Shown piece by piece: positions 27,191 through 35,356 of a stretch of 64,000 nucleotides of DNA. Origin of the DNA: Solibacillus isronensis (GTDB lineage: Bacteria; Bacillota; Bacilli; Bacillales_A; Planococcaceae). The stretch is from the NCBI RefSeq assembly GCF_900168685.1, contig NZ_FVZN01000010.1, forward strand, positions 124,001 to 188,000. Reading direction: 5' to 3'. The notes beneath the pieces were generated by a model. That model ran no database searches. It was not told the DNA's origin and saw nothing but the letters and a program-made list of their open reading frames with translations. Positions within the stretch are counted from its first letter, which is position 1; every line of letters begins with the position of its first letter. A program made the position numbers and the translations under genes.

Positions 27191-28243
27191 CTACAATTTT
27201 ATTTCTTGATTTGTTGCAGCTGATTCATAAATCGCCGCCAACATTTTCGTCACTTCAACCCCGTCTTCTACCGTCGAAATAGGCTGCACATTATTAATAC
27301 AGCAATCCACAAAATGATTAATCTCGTTGATGAATGAACCTGCGAAATCGAAACTTAACAAATCGATTTGTGGTGTAATATTTAAAATTGTTTCATGCTG
27401 CTCTTTTATAATGGTCAGTTCCGGTTCTACTTCGGCACCACCATTTTCACCATAAAGTTTTACGGATACTTCATCCTGTTTTGCATGTAGTGTAAAACTT
27501 ACATCCACATAGAGGGAAGCACCATTTTCAAAACGAATGAGCGCATTTGCAAGGTCTTCAACATCATTATGCTCGGCGTCATAATCAGCTGCCTTATAGA
27601 AAGATAAGTTTTCAATATGGGCGCGATTCCCTAACTTTTTGTACGTATTACCTGAAACTGAAATCGGCTTTGGTTTCCCCATTAAATACCAGCAAAGGTC
27701 GATCATATGCGTTCCTAAATCAATTAAAGGTCCGCCGCCGGATTTTTTAATATCACTGAACCAGCCGCCCGGATTGCCTAATCGGCGTATGCATGAAGCC
27801 TTCGCATAATAAATTTCGCCCAGTTCCCCTGCATCAATAAATTTTTTAAGAACGCCTACATTTGTTGCAAATCTACGTACATAGCCAACTTGTAAAATCT
27901 TATTCGATTCTTTTACCGCAGCTTCAACTGCATAAGCTTCATCAAGCGATAAACTTAATGGTTTTTCAAGTAGAACATGCTTGTTTTTTTGGAGTGCCTG
28001 GATTGCAATTTCTGCATGGGAATTATTCCATGTACAAATACTGATTGCATCAATTTCCTCATTCGCAAGGAACTCACTCACTTTTAAATATAAATTCTCT
28101 ACACCGTATTTTTTACCTAACGCATTCAGTCTTCGTTCATCACTATCACAAATCGCAACAATCTCTACATTGGGATTTTCAAAATAAGGTTTTAAATGGT
28201 ACTCGGAAATAGATCCTCCTCCAATTACACCAACCTTTAACAT
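27191..28243 (-). CDS. Gfo/Idh/MocA-family sugar oxidoreductase (second copy)
   Basis: This is a full-length family member of about 350 residues: dinucleotide motif VGVIGGGSISEYHL at the start, EKP motif in HVLLEKPLSLS, and GGGPLIDLGTHMIDLCWYLMG in the C-terminal domain. I chose ATG 28243 because GGGAGGG lies seven bases upstream; the longer frame would start inside the MDR gene. It follows the MDR dehydrogenase stop by one base. It is clearly diverged from the copy at 25580, so the two probably catalyse different steps or work on different sugars. Confidence 0.9.
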   Translation of the reverse strand: MLKVGVIGGGSISEYHLKPYFENPNVEIVAICDSDERRLNALGKKYGVENLYLKVSEFLANEEIDAISICTWNNSHAEIAIQALQKNKHVLLEKPLSLSLDEAYAVEAAVKESNKILQVGYVRRFATNVGVLKKFIDAGELGEIYYAKASCIRRLGNPGGWFSDIKKSGGGPLIDLGTHMIDLCWYLMGKPKPISVSGNTYKKLGNRAHIENLSFYKAADYDAEHNDVEDLANALIRFENGASLYVDVSFTLHAKQDEVSVKLYGENGGAEVEPELTIIKEQHETILNITPQIDLLSFDFAGSFINEINHFVDCCINNVQPISTVEDGVEVTKMLAAIYESAATNQEIKL

Positions 28244-28244
28244 G

Positions 28245-29249
28245 TTAATTCCCTCCCGAATATTCAATGATGGCGGTCAATGCCTCACTGCTTTCTAATA
28301 TGTCATACACACCGGCTGAATTTTCAAAAGGAATTTCCAGTTGCACAAAGTCAGAAACATCTATCGCCTTTCGTTCCAATAAACGAATATAGGCTGCCAG
28401 ATTGCGTCCTTCCGTCCAACGAACATAATGATACGGATAGTCAATCGATTCTCTTTCATAGCGAGCATCATAGCGACCTGGTCCGCCTGCTCTTGAAATC
28501 GTAATGACCGCTTCCTTTATAAACAATTGTTCTCGATTAAATTGTGGTTCTACATCCCCGACAATAACGATTCTTCCTTGCTTACGAACCCACTCAAGGC
28601 TACGGGGAGTTGTTTCAGAATGTTTGCCTCCAGCACATAAGAGAACAGCATCTACACCATGCCCTTTCGTATAATCCAAAATATGCTGTTCCATTTCTTT
28701 TAAATCCGAAAAAACTTCAACGCCCGGTGTACCTTTCAGCATTTCAGCTCTTTTTACATTAGGTTCATAGCAGATGACGTCATAACTTGCTGCTGCACAA
28801 ATCTTTGCAATCATTTGGCCAAGTACACCTAACCCGATCACTACAACTGTTTCACCGAACTGCAGCTGTCCTTGACGTATAGCATGAATGGCAATAGTGC
28901 CGTGTGCTGCGAATGCCGCATGTTTGGGCAATACTTCTGCAGAACATTTCGCTACTAATATTTCCGGTACAACAAGCCGCTCCATATGTCCAACATAAGG
29001 TGCGCCGTAGCAGGCAACGATATCACCAACTTGAACAGTTGTAACACTTTGTCCAATTTCCTTCACTTTACCAACAGCGCTATATCCAAGCTGTCGTACA
29101 CCTTGTTTACTACCTTCAATTAATAACCGTTCAGTCCCTGGTGAAACAGCAGTATAATAGGTCTCTACTAATACCCCTGTTTCAAAAAGCTCAGGTTGAG
29201 CGATTTCGGCTATTTTCACGACACCCTCATGTGCTTGTAAAGCTTTCAC
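28245..29249 (-). CDS. Medium-chain dehydrogenase/reductase, zinc-free type
   Basis: This protein of about 334 residues has the MDR layout: a GroES-like N-terminal domain with SPGTERLL and GYSAVGKVKEIG, then a Rossmann domain with VVVIGLGVLGQMIAK. The catalytic-zinc Cys/His ligands and the structural four-cysteine lobe are not evident. It resembles the BchC or bi-domain oxidoreductase branch that acts beside Gfo/Idh enzymes. Start choice is uncertain: GTG 29249 has AGGTGAG at fitting distance, and GTG 29258 is possible. Its 5' end overlaps the DapA-like gene end by about 23 bases. Confidence 0.82.
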   Translation of the reverse strand: MKALQAHEGVVKIAEIAQPELFETGVLVETYYTAVSPGTERLLIEGSKQGVRQLGYSAVGKVKEIGQSVTTVQVGDIVACYGAPYVGHMERLVVPEILVAKCSAEVLPKHAAFAAHGTIAIHAIRQGQLQFGETVVVIGLGVLGQMIAKICAAASYDVICYEPNVKRAEMLKGTPGVEVFSDLKEMEQHILDYTKGHGVDAVLLCAGGKHSETTPRSLEWVRKQGRIVIVGDVEPQFNREQLFIKEAVITISRAGGPGRYDARYERESIDYPYHYVRWTEGRNLAAYIRLLERKAIDVSDFVQLEIPFENSAGVYDILESSEALTAIIEYSGGN

Positions 29250-30306
29250 TCTTCTCACCTGATTTCCACTTTGCTAAATTTTGTTTAACAAATGCATCAT
29301 CATTTAAATGCGGATACATTTTATAAACACGAGTTATTTCATCGGCTTGACCTTCACTTAATACTTCATGGTCTGCCAGACACCAGTTTCCTTTTAACAA
29401 TCCTTGTCTCGTCAATACTTCGTTGATTCCTGCAATACTTCCTTTAAAGGAATGTGCCGGGTCGAAGAAAGCAGCATTCGTATCTGTCACTTCGATGGCT
29501 CTTGATAACCAGCTTGCATCAATTTGTGCTTTATCTCTAGCTGCCTTGATCTCTTCAAAATATTGAACGGCAGTTTTCGCCCATACTGACCAATGCCCTA
29601 ACAGTCCGCCAACTACTTTCTTTTTTACGGTTTCGCCATTGATTGTAAATGCATATTCGGTTAATAGATCAATGACAATATTATCGTCATTTCCTGTATA
29701 AAGAGCGATTTCATCCCGACGGTCGCTATTGCATACCGCCCGAACGACATCTAATGTTTGATAGCGGTTAAATGGCGCCATTTTGATCGCATATACATTT
29801 TCTATATTGGCAAGTTCATGCCAAAACTGATAAGTGAATACACGACCGCCTACTGATGGCTGTAAATAGAAACCAACTACAGGAATGAGTTTGGCTACTT
29901 CTCTCGTACGCTCCAATAACTGGGCTTCTGATAAATGCTGGAGTCCTCCCATACTTAGTAAAGCTAAATCATATCCGAGCGTTTTTAAAATTGTCGCTTC
30001 ATTTTTCGCCTGCTCTACCGGACCGCAAACACCACCTATTTTAATGAAGGATTCCGGTACATTCGCTTTCTTCATCTCATCTATTGCAATTGAAAGAACA
30101 CGCTCATACAGGTTGAATCGGGAATCACGAATTTCAAATTGTGTCGTATGAACACCAACTGCCAAGCCCCCGACACCCGCGTCAATATAATACTTCGTCA
30201 AGGCACGCTGACTTACTTCATCCAATGATTTGTCTTCGTTTAACGCTAATGGATGTGCCGGAATAAATGCACCGTCAAACAATGCTTTTTTTACCGCTTC
30301 ATTCAT
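29227..30306 (-). CDS. DapA-family (dihydrodipicolinate synthase-like) aldolase or lyase
   Basis: This 359-residue protein is a class I aldolase-type TIM barrel. Typical elements are GVGGLAVGVHTTQ for the pyruvate-binding loop region, VVGFYLQPSVGG with the conserved Tyr, and YAIKMAPFNRYQTLDVV with the Schiff-base Lys. It is longer than DapA (about 290 residues) because of a C-terminal extension. The setting among sugar dehydrogenases suggests cleavage or dehydration of a sugar-derived keto acid or keto sugar instead of lysine synthesis. The product cannot be named from sequence. Confidence 0.85.
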   Translation of the reverse strand: MNEAVKKALFDGAFIPAHPLALNEDKSLDEVSQRALTKYYIDAGVGGLAVGVHTTQFEIRDSRFNLYERVLSIAIDEMKKANVPESFIKIGGVCGPVEQAKNEATILKTLGYDLALLSMGGLQHLSEAQLLERTREVAKLIPVVGFYLQPSVGGRVFTYQFWHELANIENVYAIKMAPFNRYQTLDVVRAVCNSDRRDEIALYTGNDDNIVIDLLTEYAFTINGETVKKKVVGGLLGHWSVWAKTAVQYFEEIKAARDKAQIDASWLSRAIEVTDTNAAFFDPAHSFKGSIAGINEVLTRQGLLKGNWCLADHEVLSEGQADEITRVYKMYPHLNDDAFVKQNLAKWKSGEKSESFTST

Positions 30307-31323
30307 TTAAAACGCCCCTTTTCGCTCTTGGAAATGCGTTGGTTTATTTAATGTGGCACCATCTAATTCCACCCAATTTGCAACCATATCGAGCATTTGC
30401 TCAATGGATACACGGGGATAGCCAAATAATTTATGGGCATGGGCCGCTGTATTTAATAATGCTGTTTCCTGTTCGACCCCTATAATTATAGCTTCCTTAT
30501 TAAAGCGTCTTGCAAACTCCTTCGCCAGCCAGCGAACAGACAAAGTTTCCGGCCCTGTTACGTTCAGAATTTTCACAGGTGAATCGCAATGTAATAGCGA
30601 GCGAATCGCGTATTCATTTGCATCCCCTTGCCAGATGACATTGACACTGCCCATCGTGACATCAACAGGCTCATTATTGTAGACTGATTTTGCAACTTCC
30701 AATAAAACCCCATATCGTAAATCAATCGCATAATTTAACCGGAACATAAGCATTTTTGTTTGAAAGCGATTGGAGAAATTCGTAAAAATACGTTCTCTTC
30801 CTAATGTGGACATTGCATATTCACCAACGGGAACCGGTGTAACGTCTTCTCCGCAATTGCCCGCTGTTACAGGTGTAAATGGATAAATATTGCCTGAAGA
30901 AAATACGACGATATTTGAGTTTTTAAATTTGTCTGCCACACGACCTGGTACGTATGTATTCATCGCCCATGTGAAGTGTTCGTTATTAACTGTACCGAAT
31001 TTATTTCCCGCCATGAAAATGATATTCGGAATATCCGGCAACTGAGCGAGTTGCTCTTCATCCATTAAATCACAGGTAATTGTTTCGATCCCTGCTGCTT
31101 CCAGCTCTTCTTTCATTTCTTTATTTGAAAATCTGGCCACACCGATAATCCGTTTCTCGATCCCCGCTTCTTCAGCAGCACGCTTCGCCACTTTTGCTAA
31201 AGTAGGACCCATCTTTCCTGCAATTCCTAAAATTAAAATATCACCATCAATTTTTTTTATATCCTCTACTAATGCTGCGGAAGGTTTTGTCATAAATTCT
31301 TCTAATTGTTGTACCGTTTGCAT
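30307..31323 (-). CDS. NAD-dependent epimerase/dehydratase-like protein (extended SDR)
   Basis: This protein of about 338 residues begins its Rossmann fold with ILILGIAGKMGPTLAK (GxxGxxG). The active-site Tyr lies in EYAMSTLGRER, but the usual YxxxK lysine is Thr, which would weaken classical SDR chemistry unless another base substitutes. ATG 31323 follows AAGGGG by eight bases; GTG 31332 directly abuts that site. It is the first gene of the minus-strand run to the ROK kinase, divergent from the regulator gene, so the main promoter probably lies in the 83-base gap. Confidence 0.8.
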   Translation of the reverse strand: MQTVQQLEEFMTKPSAALVEDIKKIDGDILILGIAGKMGPTLAKVAKRAAEEAGIEKRIIGVARFSNKEMKEELEAAGIETITCDLMDEEQLAQLPDIPNIIFMAGNKFGTVNNEHFTWAMNTYVPGRVADKFKNSNIVVFSSGNIYPFTPVTAGNCGEDVTPVPVGEYAMSTLGRERIFTNFSNRFQTKMLMFRLNYAIDLRYGVLLEVAKSVYNNEPVDVTMGSVNVIWQGDANEYAIRSLLHCDSPVKILNVTGPETLSVRWLAKEFARRFNKEAIIIGVEQETALLNTAAHAHKLFGYPRVSIEQMLDMVANWVELDGATLNKPTHFQERKGAF

Positions 31324-31353
31324 TGCGGTCACCCCTTTATAAATTGAATATTC

Positions 31354-31369
31354 TTACATCTTTCTGTAA
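31354..31369. promoter_or_regulatory. Inverted repeat in the divergent promoter region
   Basis: TTACA-TCTTTC-TGTAA lies midway between the epimerase-like gene (minus) and the regulator gene (plus). This is the only obvious palindrome in the 83-base divergent gap and could be the operator through which the regulator controls both directions. Confidence 0.4.
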
Positions 31370-31406
31370 AATTATATTAATATGGATTTTTGGAGGCACA
31401 GACATA

Positions 31407-32699
31407 ATGAATAAGGCACTTCCGTATACCTCACAAAGTTTAGTAGGGATTATTGTTCCTGAAATTTTGCAGGATACAATTAAAGAAGCTTTACGTGGAT
31501 TCCCTAATATCCAACCACATTATTTTTTAACACAAGACTTTATAATGACGGACGAGTTACAGCGATTTATATATGAATATGAAATGCTTGTCGCTGCAGA
31601 TCCATATATTTTCCAGCAATTAAAATTCTATGATTCATCTTTGCAGCTTTATCAGATTAATAGTAGAGCGCTTCAGCTATACGAATTGCTATTAACCCAT
31701 AAAATACAAAATGAACAGAAGTATTATTGTTTTGACTTGTTGCAACAAAGCACCATTTTGTCGATTACACATCAGTTACATCATAAAATCGACTATGTGT
31801 TTTCTGAAGGCGAATCGGTTGATGTCATATTGGAAAATCATATAAAACATTCTGAACAAGGCTATTTCCCGGTTACTACAATTGCCTCTGTGTATGAATC
31901 ATTAAGTGAACATAATATCGAATGTCGCTACTTAATTCCGACAAAGCAGGAATTGATTGTTGCTTTTGAACGGATATTATTGGCTTCTAAAGGGCGACAA
32001 AACAAAGAAAGCCAAATTGTGTACGGTTTGATTCAATTTGAATCGATCGCTAAACAAGAACAATCGAAAGTGGAACAAATACTTCAGCAGTTCACACAAC
32101 AAATGGATGGTCATTTAATCATGTTGAATCCATTACAATACAGTTTTATTACGACCCGTGGACAATTTGAGCGCGAAACATTAGGGTACAAACATTTGCC
32201 GCTTCTTTCCCGCTTTAAAGAAGAGCTGAAAATTAATTGCACAATCGGTGTCGGCTTTGGAATCAATGCAAATGATTCAGGGCGTCATGCCAAACAAGCA
32301 CTCTACCAGGCAAATGAAAACGGACCAAACCTTTGTTATATCGTGCGTGAAGATAATAGTGTAATCGGTCCAATCGATACGACCGTTTTTATTAACTATG
32401 AACAGTACCCGTTAGTCATAACAGATCTAAAGTTATTGGAACGGGCGGAAAAAGCCGGTATGTCTGCTTCCTATATTTCCAAATTAATGGGTCGTATTAT
32501 GAAGCATCAAAAGTTTATTTATACGGCCGAAGAACTTGCTCAAACATTGAACATTACGTTACGAAGCGCAAATCGGATACTGCTAAAATGGCTGGATGCG
32601 GGACTTGTTGATATTATCGGCGAGGAAAAGGTAGCTCACCGCGGACGTCCTAAACGCATCTATTATATTCAGTTTTTAGAAGATATAAAGAATCAGTAA
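31407..32699 (+). CDS. Transcriptional regulator with GGDEF-fold-like domain and C-terminal winged helix
   Basis: This 430-residue protein starts at ATG 31407 behind TGGAGG. The central region has IGVGFGINANDSGRHAKQAL (about 295-314), which resembles the GTP cyclohydrolase III/adenylate-cyclase-like branch of the GGDEF fold found in some regulators. The end is a winged helix (YTAEELAQTLNITLRSANRILLKWLDAGLVDII, then HRGRPKRIYYI). The N-terminal 150 residues have no recognised domain. Encoded within and opposite to the sugar cluster, it is the probable local regulator. Its 3' end overlaps the next convergent gene by seven bases. Confidence 0.7.
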   Translation: MNKALPYTSQSLVGIIVPEILQDTIKEALRGFPNIQPHYFLTQDFIMTDELQRFIYEYEMLVAADPYIFQQLKFYDSSLQLYQINSRALQLYELLLTHKIQNEQKYYCFDLLQQSTILSITHQLHHKIDYVFSEGESVDVILENHIKHSEQGYFPVTTIASVYESLSEHNIECRYLIPTKQELIVAFERILLASKGRQNKESQIVYGLIQFESIAKQEQSKVEQILQQFTQQMDGHLIMLNPLQYSFITTRGQFERETLGYKHLPLLSRFKEELKINCTIGVGFGINANDSGRHAKQALYQANENGPNLCYIVREDNSVIGPIDTTVFINYEQYPLVITDLKLLERAEKAGMSASYISKLMGRIMKHQKFIYTAEELAQTLNITLRSANRILLKWLDAGLVDIIGEEKVAHRGRPKRIYYIQFLEDIKNQ

Positions 32700-33532
32700 G
32701 TTGTGCTGGTAATATACTTTACTTGATCTAATAGTTTAATTATTTGCAGTGTGTCTGTTTGATTAATGGGACTTTTTTTCTCTATAAAAAACTGCTCCAT
32801 TGCATCAATCAGGCGGTCATAAAATCGGACATCTCCTTCAGCAATTTCAAACCATTCACTTTGCTGCTGAGTATGTGTTACAAATTGAAAACTTTGACGA
32901 TGCTGTAAGTACCCTCTAATTGAAGAGACAGTCCCATCTTGAAATGTTAATGTGATAAAGTGTTGCTGATCATTAAAGGTAACAGCTACGTCTTTGACAG
33001 AGGTACCTTTTAACGCACTGATCATCTCTACTGCATGTATACCATAATAGTAATAGTCAAATTCCTGCAGCATCGGCAATGGAGTTATGATATCCACTGC
33101 CTCGATGCTTTTTTTAGATTTTGCCTGTTGAATTTCTTCAGCAAAGCGTAAAGCCGAGCAGCTCATCAAAGGAATTCCCTTTTCATTGGCAAGTTCTATA
33201 ATAGAACTCGCCTGCTCATAATTTTGTGCCAATGGTTTATCGATAAAAATAGGTTTTTCAGAAGCAGCCAACACTGCAAATTGCTCGAAATGTTGTGAGG
33301 CATCAACCGATGTAATGATAAACGCATCACAAATATCTGCCATTTCCTGTAGTGTTGTAATAAAAGGAATTCCTCTTCTACTCAACTCTGCTGAAACTCG
33401 TTCAATTCGTTTTCTGCTTAACTCAATTGTAGATCCACCCCGATATGCGAATAGCTCATGACCTTTTTTCTGTAGCCTTTCACTGAATGCGATTGCATGG
33501 GTTGAATCAGTTCCGATCATACCTACTTTCAT
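32693..33532 (-). CDS. Gfo/Idh/MocA-family oxidoreductase (third, short copy)
   Basis: This 279-residue protein is shorter than typical family members (about 330-350). The start VGMIGTDSTHAIAFSERL replaces the classical GxGxxG, and the EKP motif is DKP (PIFIDKPLAQN). The C-terminal domain is abbreviated but keeps DYYYYGIHAVEMISAL with the conserved His. It closes the transporter half of the cluster, ten bases after the permease gene. Confidence 0.82.
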   Translation of the reverse strand: MKVGMIGTDSTHAIAFSERLQKKGHELFAYRGGSTIELSRKRIERVSAELSRRGIPFITTLQEMADICDAFIITSVDASQHFEQFAVLAASEKPIFIDKPLAQNYEQASSIIELANEKGIPLMSCSALRFAEEIQQAKSKKSIEAVDIITPLPMLQEFDYYYYGIHAVEMISALKGTSVKDVAVTFNDQQHFITLTFQDGTVSSIRGYLQHRQSFQFVTHTQQQSEWFEIAEGDVRFYDRLIDAMEQFFIEKKSPINQTDTLQIIKLLDQVKYITSTTY

Positions 33533-33541
33533 AGAAGCCCC

Positions 33542-34345
33542 CTACTTAATACCTGACATTGTAATTCCTTCTGTAAAATAACGTTGGAAGAAAATAAATA
33601 TTAAAAATGTCGGTATGAATGAAATTGTTGCACCTGCCATTTCGACACCGAAGTTCCCTTCTTTACCGAGCATCGAGGCAAGACCAACTGTTACAGGGAA
33701 CATCTTTTCATTTGTTAAATAAATTAACGGCTGAAATAAGTCATTCCAGTTTGAAATAAAAGCAAAAGTCCCTACTGTCGCAATTACCGGGAATGATAGC
33801 GGCAAAATAATCTTGAAGAAAATTTGCCAGTCGTTCGCCCCGTCAATATAGGCAGCCTCTTCCAAATCTTTCGGTATCCCCTGTAAAAATTGTCGTACTA
33901 AAAATACACCCATGATTGCCCATAATTCAGGTACTATCAATGCCCAATATGTATTAATCCATCCAAAATCGGCGAACATAATATATTTGGGAATAATAAA
34001 TAACTGTTGAGGAATCATGATGACTGCCATGAAAATCCAGAAGATTGCCTCTTTACCCCAAAATTGCTTTTTCGCAAATATATACCCGAGCAATGCCGCA
34101 AAAAGCATTTGAGTAATAACAGGAATGACAGTTATAACGATAGAGTTCCAGATCCATCGTATAAAAATCCCATTCGTAAAAATTGTTATATAGTTTTGGA
34201 TTGATGGATTGGTCGGCAGCCAAAACAGCGGATCAATTTGTGCCTGTTTCACTTCTTTTAATGAGCCGAACACCATGATGATGAATGGCATTATAAAAAT
34301 GATTGCTAATATTGCTAATGCTGCATAAGAGATTACTTTTTTCAT
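33542..34345 (-). CDS. Carbohydrate ABC transporter permease (MalG/LacG type)
   Basis: This 267-residue CUT1 permease has six TM segments. The EAA ATPase-docking loop is clear (LEEAAYIDGANDWQIFFKIILPLSFPVIATV). It forms the membrane channel together with the permease encoded upstream and receives sugar from the lipoprotein encoded at 35357-36664. No ATPase is encoded in this operon; the MsmX-type protein at 19468-20550 is the likely partner. Confidence 0.92.
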   Translation of the reverse strand: MKKVISYAALAILAIIFIMPFIIMVFGSLKEVKQAQIDPLFWLPTNPSIQNYITIFTNGIFIRWIWNSIVITVIPVITQMLFAALLGYIFAKKQFWGKEAIFWIFMAVIMIPQQLFIIPKYIMFADFGWINTYWALIVPELWAIMGVFLVRQFLQGIPKDLEEAAYIDGANDWQIFFKIILPLSFPVIATVGTFAFISNWNDLFQPLIYLTNEKMFPVTVGLASMLGKEGNFGVEMAGATISFIPTFLIFIFFQRYFTEGITMSGIK

Positions 34346-34369
34346 TTATCTGCTCCTTCCCGCACCAGC

Positions 34370-35287
34370 TTAATAATAATTTGGATCTTTCCCGATATAT
34401 TTACGTTGTATTAACGAGATAATTAGAATGATAAAGAATAACACATACGATAAGACTGCTGCATAGCTTAAATTCAGACTTGTAAACCCTTGATGATATA
34501 AGTAATACACGATTGTCGTTGTTGAGTAGTTTGGCCCCCCATTCGTTAACAAGAACGCCGAGTCGAAAATTTGGAATGAACCAATCGTTGTTGTAATCGC
34601 CACGTAAAAGTGAATAGGCTTTAACATCGGGAATGTAACTTTCCAGAAAATCTTCCACGGACTTGCACCATCAATACGAGCCGCTTCATACAATTGACGG
34701 TCGATCGATTGTAATCCCGCATAATAGTAGATCATCGTCGTACCCGCTACTTTAAAAATACTTAATCCTGCCAAGACAAGAAGCGCCTGTGATGAACTGG
34801 ATAAAAACAGCTGCGGGTTAATTCCGACAAAACCGATTAAATAGTTTATAAAACCATCTTCTGTACCGCGGAACAACCATCCCCAAATACCTGCGATAAT
34901 TACGAATGATGTAACAACAGGTAAGAAAAACAATCCTTTAAAAAACCCTGAAAATTTAACTCCCGAATTAATAATCACTGCTAAAATTAGGCCAAGCGCC
35001 ATTGTCGGAACTATATAATAGATGGAAAACTTAACTGTATTCCATATTGCTTTCCAAGCGATTTCATCATCAAATAAACTTTTCCAATGTTTTAACCCAA
35101 CAAACTCAGGGTCCCCAATAATTTTCCAGTCATGAAACGTTAAATAAAAACTTAAAGCAAATGGATATATTTGAAAAATAAGAAAATGAATTATTACTGG
35201 AACGAGTACGACATAGACTAATAAATTTTTGTTTAACTCCCTCTTAATCCGTGCACTAAATGATCGTTTAGAAGTTGTAGAGGTCAC
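34370..35287 (-). CDS. Carbohydrate ABC transporter permease (MalF/LacF type)
   Basis: This CUT1 permease of about 305 residues has a cytoplasmic basic N-terminus and six TM segments. The EAA loop reads YEAARIDGASPWKIFWKVTFPMLKP. It is the partner of the permease at 33542. I prefer GTG 35287, with AAAGGG eight bases upstream; GTG 35296 abuts that site. Confidence 0.9.
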   Translation of the reverse strand: MTSTTSKRSFSARIKRELNKNLLVYVVLVPVIIHFLIFQIYPFALSFYLTFHDWKIIGDPEFVGLKHWKSLFDDEIAWKAIWNTVKFSIYYIVPTMALGLILAVIINSGVKFSGFFKGLFFLPVVTSFVIIAGIWGWLFRGTEDGFINYLIGFVGINPQLFLSSSSQALLVLAGLSIFKVAGTTMIYYYAGLQSIDRQLYEAARIDGASPWKIFWKVTFPMLKPIHFYVAITTTIGSFQIFDSAFLLTNGGPNYSTTTIVYYLYHQGFTSLNLSYAAVLSYVLFFIILIISLIQRKYIGKDPNYY

Positions 35288-35356
35288 ATGCCTCACCCTT
35301 TCTGTACTTGAAGTAATGAGAGAGTTTGATCTTCACGACCAAACTCTCCTTTTAAA

